Origin: Hygrophila difformis
Taxonomy: Eukaryota; Streptophyta; Magnoliopsida; Lamiales; Acanthaceae
NCBI GenBank assembly: GCA_030278955.1
Contig: JAOANR010000013.1
Location: 40,398,191-40,462,190 of the forward strand
Direction: 5' to 3'
Length of the DNA: 64,000 nt
Position 1 is the stretch's first letter, and every line of letters begins with the position of its first letter. The translations under genes and the position numbers were made by a program. The notes under the pieces are model-generated. The model ran no database searches. It saw only the letters and a list, made by a program, of their open reading frames with translations, and had not been told where the DNA came from. This document shows, piece after piece, positions 1-9,971 of this stretch.

Positions 1-486
1 TCCATTAATAGTTCCTAAGTGCGAGTCTTGTGGATTTAATAATCTTGAATCATGTAGGCTTATTGTTACTGGTAAGTCTATTCCACTTCTAAATAAAGAT
101 TTTATTAGAATCTTTACTCCTGCTAAATGTACGTATTGTATTTTCTCTGTTTTCTTTCTACTTAATTTTTCTAGCCCTTTATTTATTATATCTTTTGTTA
201 AAATGTGCAGTTTTAGAGTAGTATTAGTGTTACATACATCTACTGTTTTTTCTAGTTCATGATATTCATGAATTACTATATTATTTCTTGAGAATGTTCT
301 TGATAGTATATTAAAATTTGTATGCTTGAATCCATGTTTTAGATCTAATCCTTGTATTTTATTAATTTGTTCTGGACTTAGGATAGCTTTTATTGCATAT
401 CCTCTTTGTCCTTCATATTGTTCTACATATTCTATTTCTTTTGTTTCCTCTTGTTCTTCTGTGATTATTTCTTTATCTTTATTCAT
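1..486 (-). CDS. Caulimovirid movement protein, N-terminal part (runs off window)
   Basis: The start ATG is at 486-484 on the minus strand and the frame is open to the window edge, giving 162 residues. The last third carries the pattern typical of the caulimovirid 30K-type movement protein, namely a YVHLAGVKILIKSLFRSGID-like block followed by a hydrophobic strand and a short 'SLHDSR' segment. The family forms tubules through plasmodesmata for cell-to-cell transport. The start overlaps the last 8 bases of the coat-protein ORF, which suggests translational coupling. The C-terminus and everything downstream, expected to be the polymerase, are outside the window. Confidence 0.72.
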   Translation of the reverse strand, partial: MNKDKEIITEEQEETKEIEYVEQYEGQRGYAIKAILSPEQINKIQGLDLKHGFKHTNFNILSRTFSRNNIVIHEYHELEKTVDVCNTNTTLKLHILTKDIINKGLEKLSRKKTEKIQYVHLAGVKILIKSLFRSGIDLPVTISLHDSRLLNPQDSHLGTING

Positions 487-1948
487 TTTCCATTTCAGAG
501 AATTTTACTTCATATATCTCATCTCCTGATTCTGGTTCACTTATACTTTCTAGATCTGATTCTATTTCTTTCAATATTTGTTCATCTATAATATCATATT
601 CCATAAATCTTACTTGTTTTTTCTTTGGTTTTGTACAATCACTTGCAAAGTGTCCTATTTCTCCACAGTTATAACATTTACATGTGGTTGGATTCTTTTT
701 ATTTTGTCTTTTGTCATTTCTTCTTTTATAATATTTTCTTCCAAATTTTGGCTTAAAGAATTTTTTCTTATTAAAGATTTTAAATCTTTTTCCTTTCTTA
801 AATTTTCTTTTTATTGGTTTAAATTTTTTAAATCTCTTATTTTTTCTATATGATTTATTTTTTCCCCATTCAAAATTTTCTGCATTTTCTTGACAGCATA
901 AATCAGCAGCTTTATTATATATTTTAGTGTGATCTAATATTTTTCTTTGGTAACATAACTCAGTTATTACCTGTCTTATTAATCTTATTCGGCTTCCTAA
1001 ATTATTCGGATAGTCATTTTTATTTTGAATCCATGTTTTCCACATATATTCATCCCATGGTGATGGTAGTTTTGAAAATATAGAGTTCATGGTGTGTTCA
1101 TTATTTTGTGAGCTTGTATAAGCTGTATAATAGTAACTTTTAAATTGTTCAGAGAATTGATCAAAAAAGCATAAATCTCTTAGTCTTATTTTATTTAATC
1201 TTAGTAACGCTTGATCTCGTTCTTCTATTATAGCATTATTATCTAAGCTTTGTACTCCTAGGAATTCTTCTTGTATGATATTGATAAATTCCTCTATTCC
1301 TGTGTTTACATCTTGTCCAAATCCTTGAGTAATTGTATTCATATAAGTTTGTTTTGTATTTGAGGAAATTCCTGCAAGGAATTGTGCCACATTTCCTTGG
1401 ACTAAATTCCATATTTTTAATGTTTTTGCTCTTGACGTACTTTCTTCTGACATTAAATGTATTCTTATTATTTGTTTCCATTTTTCTAGTTCTAGACTTG
1501 GCTGTTTAAGACAATCCAGGTTTAGGAATATTGCATCTTCTGGTCTCACATTTCCTATTCTTGTTTCTTTTAACTCAAAATCTTCATTGTATTTCCAAAT
1601 TTCTTTTTTAGAGGTTGTTTTTCTTATTGGAAAATTTCTTGAAGGTAAATTTTGTAATCTACTTTGATAATTGTCTATATTTTGTCTATTTGTAGTTTGA
1701 TCTACTTCCATTGGTATAGTTCCTGTTACACCTTCTCTTGGCAAGGTAGTGCTAGTTTCTCCAACTACTTCTGATGATGGTAAATATAATCTATGATTAT
1801 TCATAAAGATTTTATGTTGTTCTTCCAAATCACTTTCACTAGTTTCTAATTCTGTTTCTGAAAATGTTCCTGTATATATTGGTTCTAAGTTTAGTCGTTC
1901 TAAATCACTACTTAATTCATTTATTAAGTCTTCTATATTTGTATTCAT
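479..1948 (-). CDS. Caulimovirid coat protein (gag-like) with CCHC zinc knuckle
   Basis: This is a 489-residue ORF. The N-terminal third is acidic, the central part (about residues 130-330) is the predicted capsid core, then comes a very Lys/Arg-rich stretch (about 355-425) and a CX2CX4HX4C knuckle (CYNCGEIGHFASDC, around residue 430). The C-terminus is acidic (ESDLESISEPESGDE). Acidic ends, a basic nucleic-acid-binding block and a single CCHC knuckle are the classic layout of caulimovirid coat proteins. The ATG overlaps the stop of the upstream ORF as ATGA (1945-1948), and the end overlaps the movement-protein start. No internal stop or frameshift is present. Confidence 0.85.
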   Translation of the reverse strand: MNTNIEDLINELSSDLERLNLEPIYTGTFSETELETSESDLEEQHKIFMNNHRLYLPSSEVVGETSTTLPREGVTGTIPMEVDQTTNRQNIDNYQSRLQNLPSRNFPIRKTTSKKEIWKYNEDFELKETRIGNVRPEDAIFLNLDCLKQPSLELEKWKQIIRIHLMSEESTSRAKTLKIWNLVQGNVAQFLAGISSNTKQTYMNTITQGFGQDVNTGIEEFINIIQEEFLGVQSLDNNAIIEERDQALLRLNKIRLRDLCFFDQFSEQFKSYYYTAYTSSQNNEHTMNSIFSKLPSPWDEYMWKTWIQNKNDYPNNLGSRIRLIRQVITELCYQRKILDHTKIYNKAADLCCQENAENFEWGKNKSYRKNKRFKKFKPIKRKFKKGKRFKIFNKKKFFKPKFGRKYYKRRNDKRQNKKNPTTCKCYNCGEIGHFASDCTKPKKKQVRFMEYDIIDEQILKEIESDLESISEPESGDEIYEVKFSEMENE

Positions 1949-2298
1949 TCTGTTTCTTCTTTATCTTCTCTACTTTCTAATTTTTCTTCCTTTAGTTCTT
2001 CATTTATCTTTTTTAATTTTTCTACTTTGTCTATTAGAATTCTAATTTTGTTTTGTTTGTTTAGTTTTTCTTTTTCTTTCATCATTACTCTATGATCGAG
2101 ACTTCCTGGTTCTGGTGTCTTCTCCCATTTCGGTAGTGGGAGTGACTTTTCTAATTCTACTTGCTTTTGTGGAGTTTTAATTATTGTTTTGTCTATGTAT
2201 CTTTCGATATTGTAGAGTCTTGTATCTAGACTTATCATTAGTTCTTTTATTAGTTCAATTCCATCTTTTATTGTTTCTAAGTCTTCTAGATAGCTCAT
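1945..2298 (-). CDS. Small coiled-coil protein, likely virion-associated protein (VAP)
   Basis: This is a 117-residue ORF. The first 35 residues have heptad-like spacing of Leu/Ile (LEDLETIKDGIELIKELM), a middle section is Pro-rich, and the C-terminal third is a charged helix rich in Lys and Glu. A short protein with an N-terminal coiled coil placed directly before the coat protein fits the virion-associated protein of caulimovirids, which binds capsids and is needed for movement and vector transmission. Start and stop overlap the neighbouring ORFs by four bases each (ATGA). The assignment rests on position and coiled-coil character, not on a sequence match I can recall. Confidence 0.55.
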   Translation of the reverse strand: MSYLEDLETIKDGIELIKELMISLDTRLYNIERYIDKTIIKTPQKQVELEKSLPLPKWEKTPEPGSLDHRVMMKEKEKLNKQNKIRILIDKVEKLKKINEELKEEKLESREDKEETE

Positions 2299-2636
2299 CT
2301 TCTAATATTTCTTATGTTTCTAATGAAGTCGTTTACTTCATCTATTTCAGTTTCCCTTTCTAATTCCTCTATTTCTATTATTTCTAATTCATTTAAATAC
2401 CATTCTTTTATTAACTCCGATTCTTCTTTTTCTGGATCTATGTGTTTTTGTATAATTACATATGCTTCTCTTTCATCTATCATTTTAGAAATCTTGTATT
2501 TTATTCTTAATAGTTTTTGTTTCATTATTATGGTACTTATATCTTGTGGTTGACTTTCTATTTCATGAATTTTATTAGTCAGTCTTTCTATTGTTTCATT
2601 TTCTAACTTTATTCCTGGCATCTTATTAGTCTTCAC
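2295..2636 (-). CDS. Small acidic caulimovirid ORF, function unknown
   Basis: This 113-residue ORF is rich in Glu and Ile with long predicted helices, for example an ELEIIEIEELERETEIDEV-like tract near the C-terminus. It sits in the same minus-strand cascade as the coat protein, overlaps the next ORF by ATGA at 2295-2298 and overlaps the previous ORF by 11 bases. It occupies a position where other caulimovirids encode an aphid-transmission factor or an accessory helical protein, but I see no diagnostic motif. The unbroken frame and the coupled start and stop argue that it is a real gene. Confidence 0.5.
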   Translation of the reverse strand: MKTNKMPGIKLENETIERLTNKIHEIESQPQDISTIIMKQKLLRIKYKISKMIDEREAYVIIQKHIDPEKEESELIKEWYLNELEIIEIEELERETEIDEVNDFIRNIRNIRR

Positions 2637-2976
2637 TATAATTTGATTCTTGATCTGAAAATTCGGGTGAAGGTGCTCTAGTAAACATGGTGTTGTGTAT
2701 TATATATCCTGGAAACATTCTGTAAGTTGTAATTTCGTTGTTGATTATAGTTACTTTGACTTGTGATACTAACTCTTGTTCTTCATCTCTTTTTGATATA
2801 ATTTGTATTAAATTATCATTATATTCTTCTGCTTCGATTATATAGTTTCCTATCCAAAGTAATCTTTTTCCTCTATTTCCTAGTCTTATTCCAAATTCTT
2901 CATCGTTTTGCAATCTATTTAATCTTCTTCTTCTTCTGTCTATGTATGTTTTTCTTGCTTCTATTTGTTGATCCAT
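2626..2976 (-). CDS. Small caulimovirid ORF, function unknown
   Basis: This is a 116-residue ORF. Its N-terminus is strongly basic (TYIDRRRRRLNRLQ), the middle is mixed beta-like sequence, and the C-terminus is acidic (SPEFSDQESNYSED). I do not recognise the family. It is third in the chain of four small ORFs between the primer-binding site and the coat protein, and its stop overlaps the next start by 11 bases. The open frame in an otherwise AT-rich, stop-prone sequence supports a real coding region. Confidence 0.5.
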   Translation of the reverse strand: MDQQIEARKTYIDRRRRRLNRLQNDEEFGIRLGNRGKRLLWIGNYIIEAEEYNDNLIQIISKRDEEQELVSQVKVTIINNEITTYRMFPGYIIHNTMFTRAPSPEFSDQESNYSED

Positions 2977-2991
2977 ATTTTCTATTTCTCT

Positions 2992-3366
2992 TTAGCTTAT
3001 TTCATGATCAGGATTAAATGTGGGTGTTAAAAATCTTCGATTATTGTTGGCTCTTATGTCTGTAAGTGGTCTTATTTGTGGTTCTAATCCTCTTATTCTG
3101 TTTAGAAAGGCTCTTTCAATTCTTGCTTGTATCATCAAGCTTTCGGTGTTATTTTGTGTATATTCATCATTTCTATTTATTATATAGTTTTTAGTATCGA
3201 GTGGATTAATCGTACTTAGTGGATAATCTATTTCTTGATTTTCATCTAAAGGATATCTTGCTGTTGGAATATATTCTGGGTATAGTTGTTTTGAAGTATT
3301 TAATCTTATTCTTGACATATGATAGTTTAATATATGATCATTATGATTATGGTTACTCATGTCCAT
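2992..3366 (-). CDS. First ORF after the primer-binding site, function unknown
   Basis: The frame is open as far back as 3486, but that longer version reads through the tRNA-Met primer site. The first ATG after the primer site is at 3366-3364, with a second two codons later, giving about 124 residues. The protein starts Asn/His-rich (MDMSNHNHND) and is Arg/Asn-rich towards its end. I see no known domain. It ends 15 bases before the next ORF. As the first long ORF on the pregenomic RNA it could also act in leader translation, but that is inference. Confidence 0.5.
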   Translation of the reverse strand: MDMSNHNHNDHILNYHMSRIRLNTSKQLYPEYIPTARYPLDENQEIDYPLSTINPLDTKNYIINRNDEYTQNNTESLMIQARIERAFLNRIRGLEPQIRPLTDIRANNNRRFLTPTFNPDHEIS

Positions 3367-3379
3367 ATTAATCGTTCTG

Positions 3380-3392
3380 GGCTCTGATACCA
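3380..3392 (-). promoter_or_regulatory. tRNA-Met primer-binding site of the pararetrovirus
   Basis: The minus strand reads TGGTATCAGAGCC, complementary to the 3' end of plant initiator tRNA-Met. This is the canonical minus-strand primer site that defines position 1 of caulimovirid genomes. It lies about 270 bases downstream of the putative TATA box and 14 bases before the first ORF. Confidence 0.9.
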
Positions 3393-3661
3393 AATTGTAA
3401 AAAGGGTGGAATAAAAATATTTTAATTAATTTTGTTGTGTTACTAGTTGTAATCAGAAAAATAATATTCACCATAATATTCACCATTTGAAAATATTTCT
3501 GAAAAAATGCTCTTAGAAGCTACATTTTATCATATTTAGAAGTAAAAAACATACTAAATGGCTTGAAATTTGCTCCTGGAATTCTGAAGCTGGTTGTGTA
3601 TAGCAGCATAATGGGAAATGGGAAATGAAAATCTTGTGATTAAAGCCAAGAGAGATGAATG

Positions 3662-3670
3662 TATTTATAG
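3662..3670 (-). promoter_or_regulatory. TATA box of the pregenomic RNA promoter
   Basis: The minus strand reads CTATAAATA, a strong plant TATA box and the only such motif between the primer site and the non-viral flank. A pyrimidine-rich stretch follows (CATCTCTCTTGG), as in caulimovirid major promoters. No AATAAA was found between it and the primer site on this strand. Confidence 0.6.
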
Positions 3671-3807
3671 ATGCAAAGTTGTACAATATCAAAATTTAAA
3701 ATTTCAAATTTCTAAATTTTCTTGAGCGGGCAAATTCATATCTTCAATTTTTTTTTTCTTATTGGGCTTGATTCAAGAAAGAACCCGATACTGTTCCTAT
3801 GCAAATT

Positions 3808-3852
3808 ACTGTTCATAAGCAGTGATTTGTCTCACATATCACTGTTCATAAG
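3808..3852. repeat. Direct repeat ACTGTTCATAAG upstream of the pararetroviral TATA
   Basis: The 12-mer ACTGTTCATAAG occurs at 3808-3819 and 3841-3852, with a related shorter copy (ACTGTTCCTA) at 3790-3799. Short repeats 140-190 bases upstream of the TATA box are placed as enhancer elements would be. Function is inferred from position only. Confidence 0.4.
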
Positions 3853-3870
3853 GCAACAATCTTTATATTA

Positions 3871-4539
3871 TAATAGATAGATATTATTATGTCAGTATAA
3901 GCTAAGGTGGCATTATAACATTATTGTTTATTTTAGATAAGCAATAAAGAAAAATAAACGATTGGCAGGATCGAGACCACATGGTGTGCCTCAATTGGAT
4001 TCCAATCTTGATACACATCTATGTGGCCTGAATTTTTATACATCTCATTTAGTATTTTTTTATTTTTTTATTTTCACTTATCATCATAGTATTTTAAGTT
4101 AAATTAATCCATAATTTATAATAACCTTTTTAAGAATGGTTGCACATAGAATAGTTACTTAATTTTTAATACAAATTAAATTAATTTATTATCTACTATA
4201 TAGTAATAGGGATATATCTAGCTATATAAGAATGCTTCTAATACTCCTCCAATCCTATATTTTCATCTCAACAAATGACAAATGAAATTTGACTTTTTAA
4301 ATTGTCTGAATAATTAATTTATTCAATCCATCATAAACTATAGAGTTAATTTCACCCAAAAAAATAAAAAAATAAAAATGTAGTGTACAGTTCATTGAGT
4401 GACACTCAACTTGCACTTTCTTGATTTAGGTTGGGTGTGGGGAAGGTCGCATATGTGTTTTCTTGCACAACCCACGTTGACCACTAGACCGACCTGAAGA
4501 AACATAGGAAACAGCAAACCCAATAGGCAATAGGTAGGT
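3871..4539. other. AT-rich intergenic region
   Basis: AT-rich sequence between the pararetroviral insert and the XTH promoter. I see no convincing ORF, tRNA or repeat in it. Its last 150 bases presumably hold upstream promoter elements of the XTH gene. Confidence 0.5.
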
Positions 4540-4540
4540 C

Positions 4541-4549
4541 TATATATAT
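4541..4549 (+). promoter_or_regulatory. TATA box of the XTH gene
   Basis: TATATATAT lies about 115 bases before the ATG at 4660, followed by a CT-rich stretch (CTTCTTCTTCCCTCCTCTC) typical of plant transcription start and 5' UTR regions. Confidence 0.55.
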
Positions 4550-4659
4550 TAAGACCCAACAGGCATCGAACATCCACTTAATTCTTCTTCTTCCCTCCTC
4601 TCAGGACACATTATTATTCAATTTGCAGTTGCAAGGCAAAAAAGTAAAGGAAAAAAAAA

Positions 4660-6659
4660 ATGGGTTTTCATTCCCATCGGACAGTACTGTCATCACCACT
4701 TGGGTTGCTCCTCCTCCTGCTGCTGCTGGTCTGTGGAGCAATAGGGGCTCCCCCAAGAAAACCAGTGGATGTGCCCTTTGGTAGGAACTACATTCCCACT
4801 TGGGCTTTTGATCACATCAAGTACAACAATGGTGGTTCTGAGATCCAGCTCCTTCTTGACAAATACACTGGTAATTCATCCATCTTATTATTATTACATT
4901 CTTCTTCTTCTTCTTAAGGAAATGCTATTTTCAATTATTACTACTACATCTGTGTTGAATTGAAGGTTTATTACTTATTACATACTCCCACCTGTTTATT
5001 GTTGTTGTTTATAAGGCACTGGGTTCCAATCAAAGGGGTCTTACCTATTTGGGCATTTCAGTATGCGCATTAAGATGGTTGCTGGAGATTCTGCCGGCAC
5101 TGTCACTGCTTTTTATGTAAGCCAATAACTTTTACAACTAGCATTCTTGGAAATGCCATTTTACTAGTACTAATGCTTTTGAACATTTTTCTCATCTTAT
5201 TTTGATTATATTATTTTTTTAGCTGTCTTCTCAAAACTCGGAGCATGATGAAATAGACTTTGAGTTCTTGGGGAATAGAACTGGGCAGCCTTACATACTG
5301 CAGACGAATGTGTACACTGGTGGCAAAGGAGACAAAGAGCAAAGGATTTATCTTTGGTTCGATCCCTCTAAGGAGTTCCACACCTATTCCCTTCTCTGGA
5401 ATTCCTACCAGATTGTGTAAGTTTCTTACATATCCCGACTTCTAATCTCTATCTTGTTTAAACTTTAGTCTTCTTTGTTGATTTGATCTGTGGGGACTGG
5501 GGGATAGATATCCTTTCTTGGGTTTTGATTTATTACTTGTCATTTTTCCTTGAAATTGATTTGGTTAATTTATTCTTGATTAGCATGCTAGAGTGAGTTA
5601 GACATGATGTCTATAATTCATAAAGTAAAATTTCTATATATAAAAAAAACATTAAATGTACATGCCAATTGCCAGCAATGTTGGGTATTGAATTTTAATG
5701 GGAGGGATATAAAATGGTTTCCAACTACTGAAAACATATGCCATAAATAAAACACACAATTTGTTATTACTTCCTTCCTTGTATTGATTCCACTCACGTT
5801 TTGACTTATCAGGAAACCCCTTTTGACTTTCAATTAGGATTTAGGGGGAGCGACAAGATTCGATTTTTACCTACTACTACTACTATATTTCTTTATTCAA
5901 TTTATTGAAAAACTAAACCTGAAACATAATGACTATTTATAGATGGTTTATTACATCTGGATCCACCTAAAAATTATTAATTCACCCAACTCTGCCTCCA
6001 TTCATGTGCTGCTGCCCACTTTTGACTCCAATCCACCAGTCTCTTTTTTGTCGGATTAATTGATTCGTCCTGTAATAACCAATCAGTAGTGTCATATGTC
6101 TGCCAGCTCCAATCCTTTAATTTATTACATTTGATATTTGGATTCATTCCACCAACTAGCCTCTCTTTAATTCATAATAGTATGATAATAACACAACAAA
6201 ACATGCACATACTAATACTATACGTTCCATGACAAATAATGTGGGGACACAACACGCAGATTCTACGTAGACGATGTGCCCATCAGGGTGTTCAAGAACA
6301 GCAAGGACTTGGGTGTGAAATTCCCATTCGACCAGCCCATGAAGCTCTACTCGAGCCTATGGAACGCCGACGACTGGGCCACGCGGGGCGGCCTCGAGAA
6401 GACTGACTGGACCAAGGCCCCGTTCGTGGCTTCTTACCAGGGCTTCCACATCGACGGGTGCGAGGCATCCGTCCAGGCCAAGTTCTGCGACACGCAAGGA
6501 AAGAGGTGGTGGGATCAGGCCGAGTTCCGGGACCTTGATCGGTACCAGTGGCGCCGCCTGAGGTGGGTTCGGACCAAGTACACAATTTATAACTATTGCA
6601 CCGATCGAAAAAGGTACCCGGTCGTCCCGAGGGAGTGCAGGAGAGACAGGGACATATGA
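4660..6659 (+). CDS. XTH: Xyloglucan endotransglucosylase/hydrolase (GH16), four exons
   Basis: Exons are 4660-4870, 5016-5116, 5223-5416 and 6260-6659, all with GT-AG introns, giving 301 residues. Residues 1-30 are a signal peptide with a long Leu run. The catalytic motif [10 protein letters not shown] lies at about 112-121, with nucleophile Glu114 and acid/base Glu118, followed at once by the N-glycosylation site NRT. Further XTH hallmarks are [13 protein letters not shown], a Cys-rich XET_C domain and the terminal ECRRDRDI. XTHs cut and rejoin wall xyloglucan and act in the apoplast during growth. Sequence around the active site and at the C-terminus looks closest to the Arabidopsis XTH6/XTH7 type. 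The third intron is long (843 bases). All key residues are present and the gene appears functional. Confidence 0.95.
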
Positions 6660-6724
6660 TGGATATATGATGATGGTGTGTGTGATCGAGGAAAATTAAA
6701 TTCTACAGATATTACAGCTTGTTA

Positions 6725-7482
6725 TACTCCCTCCGTTCCTTTTTAGTTGTCTTTTTAGAAACAAAAAAGTGTTCCAAAATAATTGTCACTTTCCATTTTT
6801 ATATCACATTTTTCCAATATTACCCTTTTACTTTCATAAATATTATTGATTCTCTCTCCACTCCAACTCACTTTTACTTGATTTGTGTGTAAATAAATGA
6901 GGGCAAAATTGGAAAATTAGATGATAATGATTACTCCCTCCGTCCCACGAAATTTGACACATATTCCTTTTTTGGGTGTCCCACGAAGTTTGACATCTTT
7001 CCATTTTTAGATAAATTAAATTAATATAAGTTTGATTAGAATTTTAATTATTGTCAAATCCCATTAAAAGTAATCACTTTTACTATTCTGCACAAATTCC
7101 AATACAATTTTACTTTTCTACACAAAGTCCCTTGTATTTCTTTAATTCTTAATATTTTAAAATTGGTACAAGTAAAAATTGTATAAAACATATATTCTAA
7201 AACTACACGATTAGACGATTCTAACAAGACCACATTTGATTATTTTTTTCTAATTACTATACATCATTACGATAATATTAAGTCAAAGTTAAATGATAAA
7301 CAATATCAAAATTTATTAGTATCTCAAATACAAACACTCATACCAACTTTAACTACTAAACCCCACAATCTAAATTACCGTGCCCAAAAGAAAGGTGTCA
7401 AACTTCGCAGGACGGAGGGAGTACTATTCTTGGTATTCGTAATTTGTGGTAAAACGTCCACTAAATAGGAACAGAGGGAGTA
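6725..7482. mobile_element. Stowaway-like MITE, host of a second nested MITE
   Basis: The left end TA-CTCCCTCCGTTCCTTTTT pairs with the right end TAGGAACAGAGGGAGTA as terminal inverted repeats, and the flanking TA fits the Tc1/mariner (Stowaway) target duplication. The element starts 66 bases after the XTH stop, so it may contribute to that gene's 3' UTR. It is interrupted by another MITE at 6932-7423. Confidence 0.75.
6932..7423. mobile_element. Second Stowaway-like MITE nested in the first
   Basis: The ends read TACTCCCTCCGTCCCACGAA and, in reverse, TACTCCCTCCGTCCTGCGAA, followed on both sides by a GTTTGACA-like block. TA is present at both borders. The different internal TIR sequence shows it belongs to another subfamily from the MITE it sits in. 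Confidence 0.75.
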
Positions 7483-7559
7483 ATTTGTGGAAATAATTTT
7501 CTTGGGAATTTTAATTTGCTTTTTTTTAATTTGTATCTTGTGCTATTTGTGTCTTGATG

Positions 7560-7873
7560 ACTAGTTGACGTGGGAGTCAGATCCGACCCGACCCATTTTT
7601 CCTACAATTGGGGAAAGCCCATACATGCTATGCATGGGCCCTCCAATGTTATCCGAGAATGAAGAAAGTACAGCCGCCGCCGCCGCCACCGGAAGAGTCG
7701 CCGGAGACTGATCGGAGAAGCCGCTGGGAGCATCACCGGAAGTTGATCGGAGCTCGCCGGAGTTTGGCCGGAATCTGGCCGGAAAAGTCGCCGGCGCCAC
7801 CGTCGACCACCAGTCGGAGAATGGTCACTGGCCGGAAGTGGATAGACTGTTATTTTGTTTAATTTAGTTTATT
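7560..7873. other. GC-rich stretch with repeated GCCGGA motifs, no supported gene
   Basis: The region is markedly richer in GC than its surroundings and repeats variants of GCCGGA many times, with a CCG run near 7676-7690. Short ORFs exist on both strands but none resembles a known protein. It ends at the N run. It could be a UTR or part of a transposon cut by the gap. Confidence 0.4.
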
Positions 7874-8373
7874 NNNNNNNNNNNNNNNNNNNNNNNNNNN
7901 NNNNNNNNNNNNNNNNNNNNNNNNNNNNNNNNNNNNNNNNNNNNNNNNNNNNNNNNNNNNNNNNNNNNNNNNNNNNNNNNNNNNNNNNNNNNNNNNNNNN
8001 NNNNNNNNNNNNNNNNNNNNNNNNNNNNNNNNNNNNNNNNNNNNNNNNNNNNNNNNNNNNNNNNNNNNNNNNNNNNNNNNNNNNNNNNNNNNNNNNNNNN
8101 NNNNNNNNNNNNNNNNNNNNNNNNNNNNNNNNNNNNNNNNNNNNNNNNNNNNNNNNNNNNNNNNNNNNNNNNNNNNNNNNNNNNNNNNNNNNNNNNNNNN
8201 NNNNNNNNNNNNNNNNNNNNNNNNNNNNNNNNNNNNNNNNNNNNNNNNNNNNNNNNNNNNNNNNNNNNNNNNNNNNNNNNNNNNNNNNNNNNNNNNNNNN
8301 NNNNNNNNNNNNNNNNNNNNNNNNNNNNNNNNNNNNNNNNNNNNNNNNNNNNNNNNNNNNNNNNNNNNNNNNN
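7874..8373. other. Assembly gap of exactly 500 N
   Basis: 500 consecutive N. The round number suggests a scaffold join of unknown true length. The 5' end of the DUF247 gene lies inside or beyond it. The sequences flanking this gap show no overlap with each other. Confidence 0.98.
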
Positions 8374-8374
8374 A

Positions 8375-9971
8375 CATAGTATTGTCGAAGTCGATGGTTA
8401 CTCTTTGGAAGAGGAGGAATCAAGGTGGAGCAAACAATCCATCTACAAGATTCCGGACAACATTATCGTAGCTTCGAACGTGAAAGCCAACTACTACCCA
8501 CAGGTGGTGTCCATTGGGCCGTACCATCACGGCGCGCCAAGTTTGCAGGCAATGGAGAAGCACAAGCTCCGAGCTCTGCGCCGCTTCTGCAGCCCACCAG
8601 GCACAACTCCCGATTCCCTTTGCCAAAAACTGCGCCCGTTGGTGGAGGAGCTGAAAGCCGCCTATGACCAACTGGACGAGGTGTGGCAAAAGGACGACGA
8701 CAAGTTCCTCGGCATGATGGTTAAGGATGGGTGCTTAATCTTGGAGCTGCTGTATAAATCTGAACAAATACTGTCTGAACCTGAAGAAAAAAAACAGTGT
8801 CAATCTGCTGCACAAGCACAAGAAGCTACTACGGTGAATTATGGTTATTCGAAAAATGATCCAATCTTCAGTAAGCACGGATGGCTCAACATTGTTCCGT
8901 ATCTCAAGCGCGACATGCTCATGCTTGAAAATCAAATCCCCATGTCGGTTCTTTGTACGTTGGATCTCATGAAAAATCCATCAGCTCCTCCTCAGGTAAC
9001 TGTTAAAGTCCCACATCAGTTATATGTTGAGTTTATCCCCCTCTTTATTATATGGACATGAGCTGCTCTACCTATCACCAATTGGTGATAGGTTGAAGTC
9101 TTAGGTCCATCTTATTTCTAACAGTAACCATGCTCTAGTTAATTTCAATCGACTTCATTCTCTAGTTAATTTCCTTTTCATCTTTGTTTCCACTTTCCAT
9201 GAGCAGAAACCGGAAAAATTGATCGAACGAATCCTCAAGTTCTTTTGCCCTTCATCATCCCCAAATCAAACCGGAAAATTCATAAACTGTTGGCACATAT
9301 TAGACTTGTATCGGGAGAGTTTGATTGTCGAACCAGAAACGACAGAGAAGTGCAGCATCCGTTTACCAAAATGTTGTGAGGCTCGGGCAGCAAAAGACGA
9401 GATCATCAGGTCGGCAACAGAGCTCAATGATGCCGGAATCGGCATAAAGGTAAGCAAATCACATTCTCTCAGAGACATCTCATTCACACAAGGAATCTGC
9501 GGCGCGCAGCTCAACCTTCCTCGGATAACACTGGACGATACATTCGAATCACTGTACCTGAATCTCATAGCGTACGAGCGCTTCCATGTCAAAACAGGCC
9601 AAGACAACGCGGTCACCAGCTACCTCTTATTGATGGACGGCATAATTGACAGCGTTCAGGACGTTGCGTTGCTGCATTCAAGCGGGGTGATACAGAACGC
9701 GCTCAGCAGCGATAAGGCGGTCGCGAAATTGTTCAACTCATTGACCACGGACACCACACTGGACCCCAACAGCGATCTGGGACAGGTACATGGAAAAGTG
9801 TCACACTTTTGCCGGAAAAAAGTGCCCAAGTGGAGAGCTTATTGTTGTCACAATTACTGCAGCAATCCGTTGGTCGCTGTGACAGTCGTCGCGGCCATTC
9901 TCATCTTCACCATGACTGTTCTTCAGACAGGATATAGCGTCTACGATCACCTTAAAAAATCACCCAAGTAG
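8375..9971 (+). CDS. DUF247 (UPF0481) family protein, 5' end in gap
   Basis: Exon 1 runs from inside the gap to 8995 and exon 2 from 9207 to 9971, with a GT-AG phase-0 intron. The frame is already open at 8375 (HSIVEVDGYSLEEEE) before any ATG, so the start is missing. DUF247 hallmarks are IYKIP, PQVVSIGPYHHG, the following ME(E/K)HK block, LMLENQIP and LPRITLDD, then a C-terminal hydrophobic helix (about the last 35 residues, NPLVAVTVVAAILIFTMTV) that would anchor the protein in a membrane. Roughly 460 residues are visible, close to the usual length of the family. The biochemical role of most members is unknown, although some DUF247 genes are linked to grass self-incompatibility. No break is seen in the visible part. 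Confidence 0.9.

Larger units (their letters stand above)
1..3870 (-). mobile_element. Endogenous caulimovirid (pararetrovirus) segment, left part off-window
   Basis: Read on the minus strand this stretch has, in order, a TATA box (3662-3670), a plant initiator tRNA-Met primer-binding site (3380-3392), four small ORFs, a coat-protein ORF with a CCHC zinc knuckle and the start of a caulimovirid movement protein. Neighbouring ORFs overlap by a few bases or are 15 bases apart, as expected for a polycistronic pregenomic RNA. No LTR and no integrase are visible, which separates it from LTR retrotransposons. Protease, RT, RNase H and transactivator would lie beyond position 1. Every ORF in the visible part is open. 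The genus is not assigned: CP before MP differs from Caulimovirus itself, where MP comes first. The outer boundary near 3870 is approximate. Confidence 0.85.

Noticed and set aside
6292..6585. 97-residue ORF antisense to XTH exon 4
   Set aside because: Shadow of the GC-rich XTH coding exon.
7608..7862. 84-residue ORF with a Pro run
   Set aside because: GC-rich repetitive sequence with ORFs on both strands and no recognisable family.
7855..8423. ORFs of 170-180 residues across the first gap
   Set aside because: They consist of N and are artefacts of the gap.
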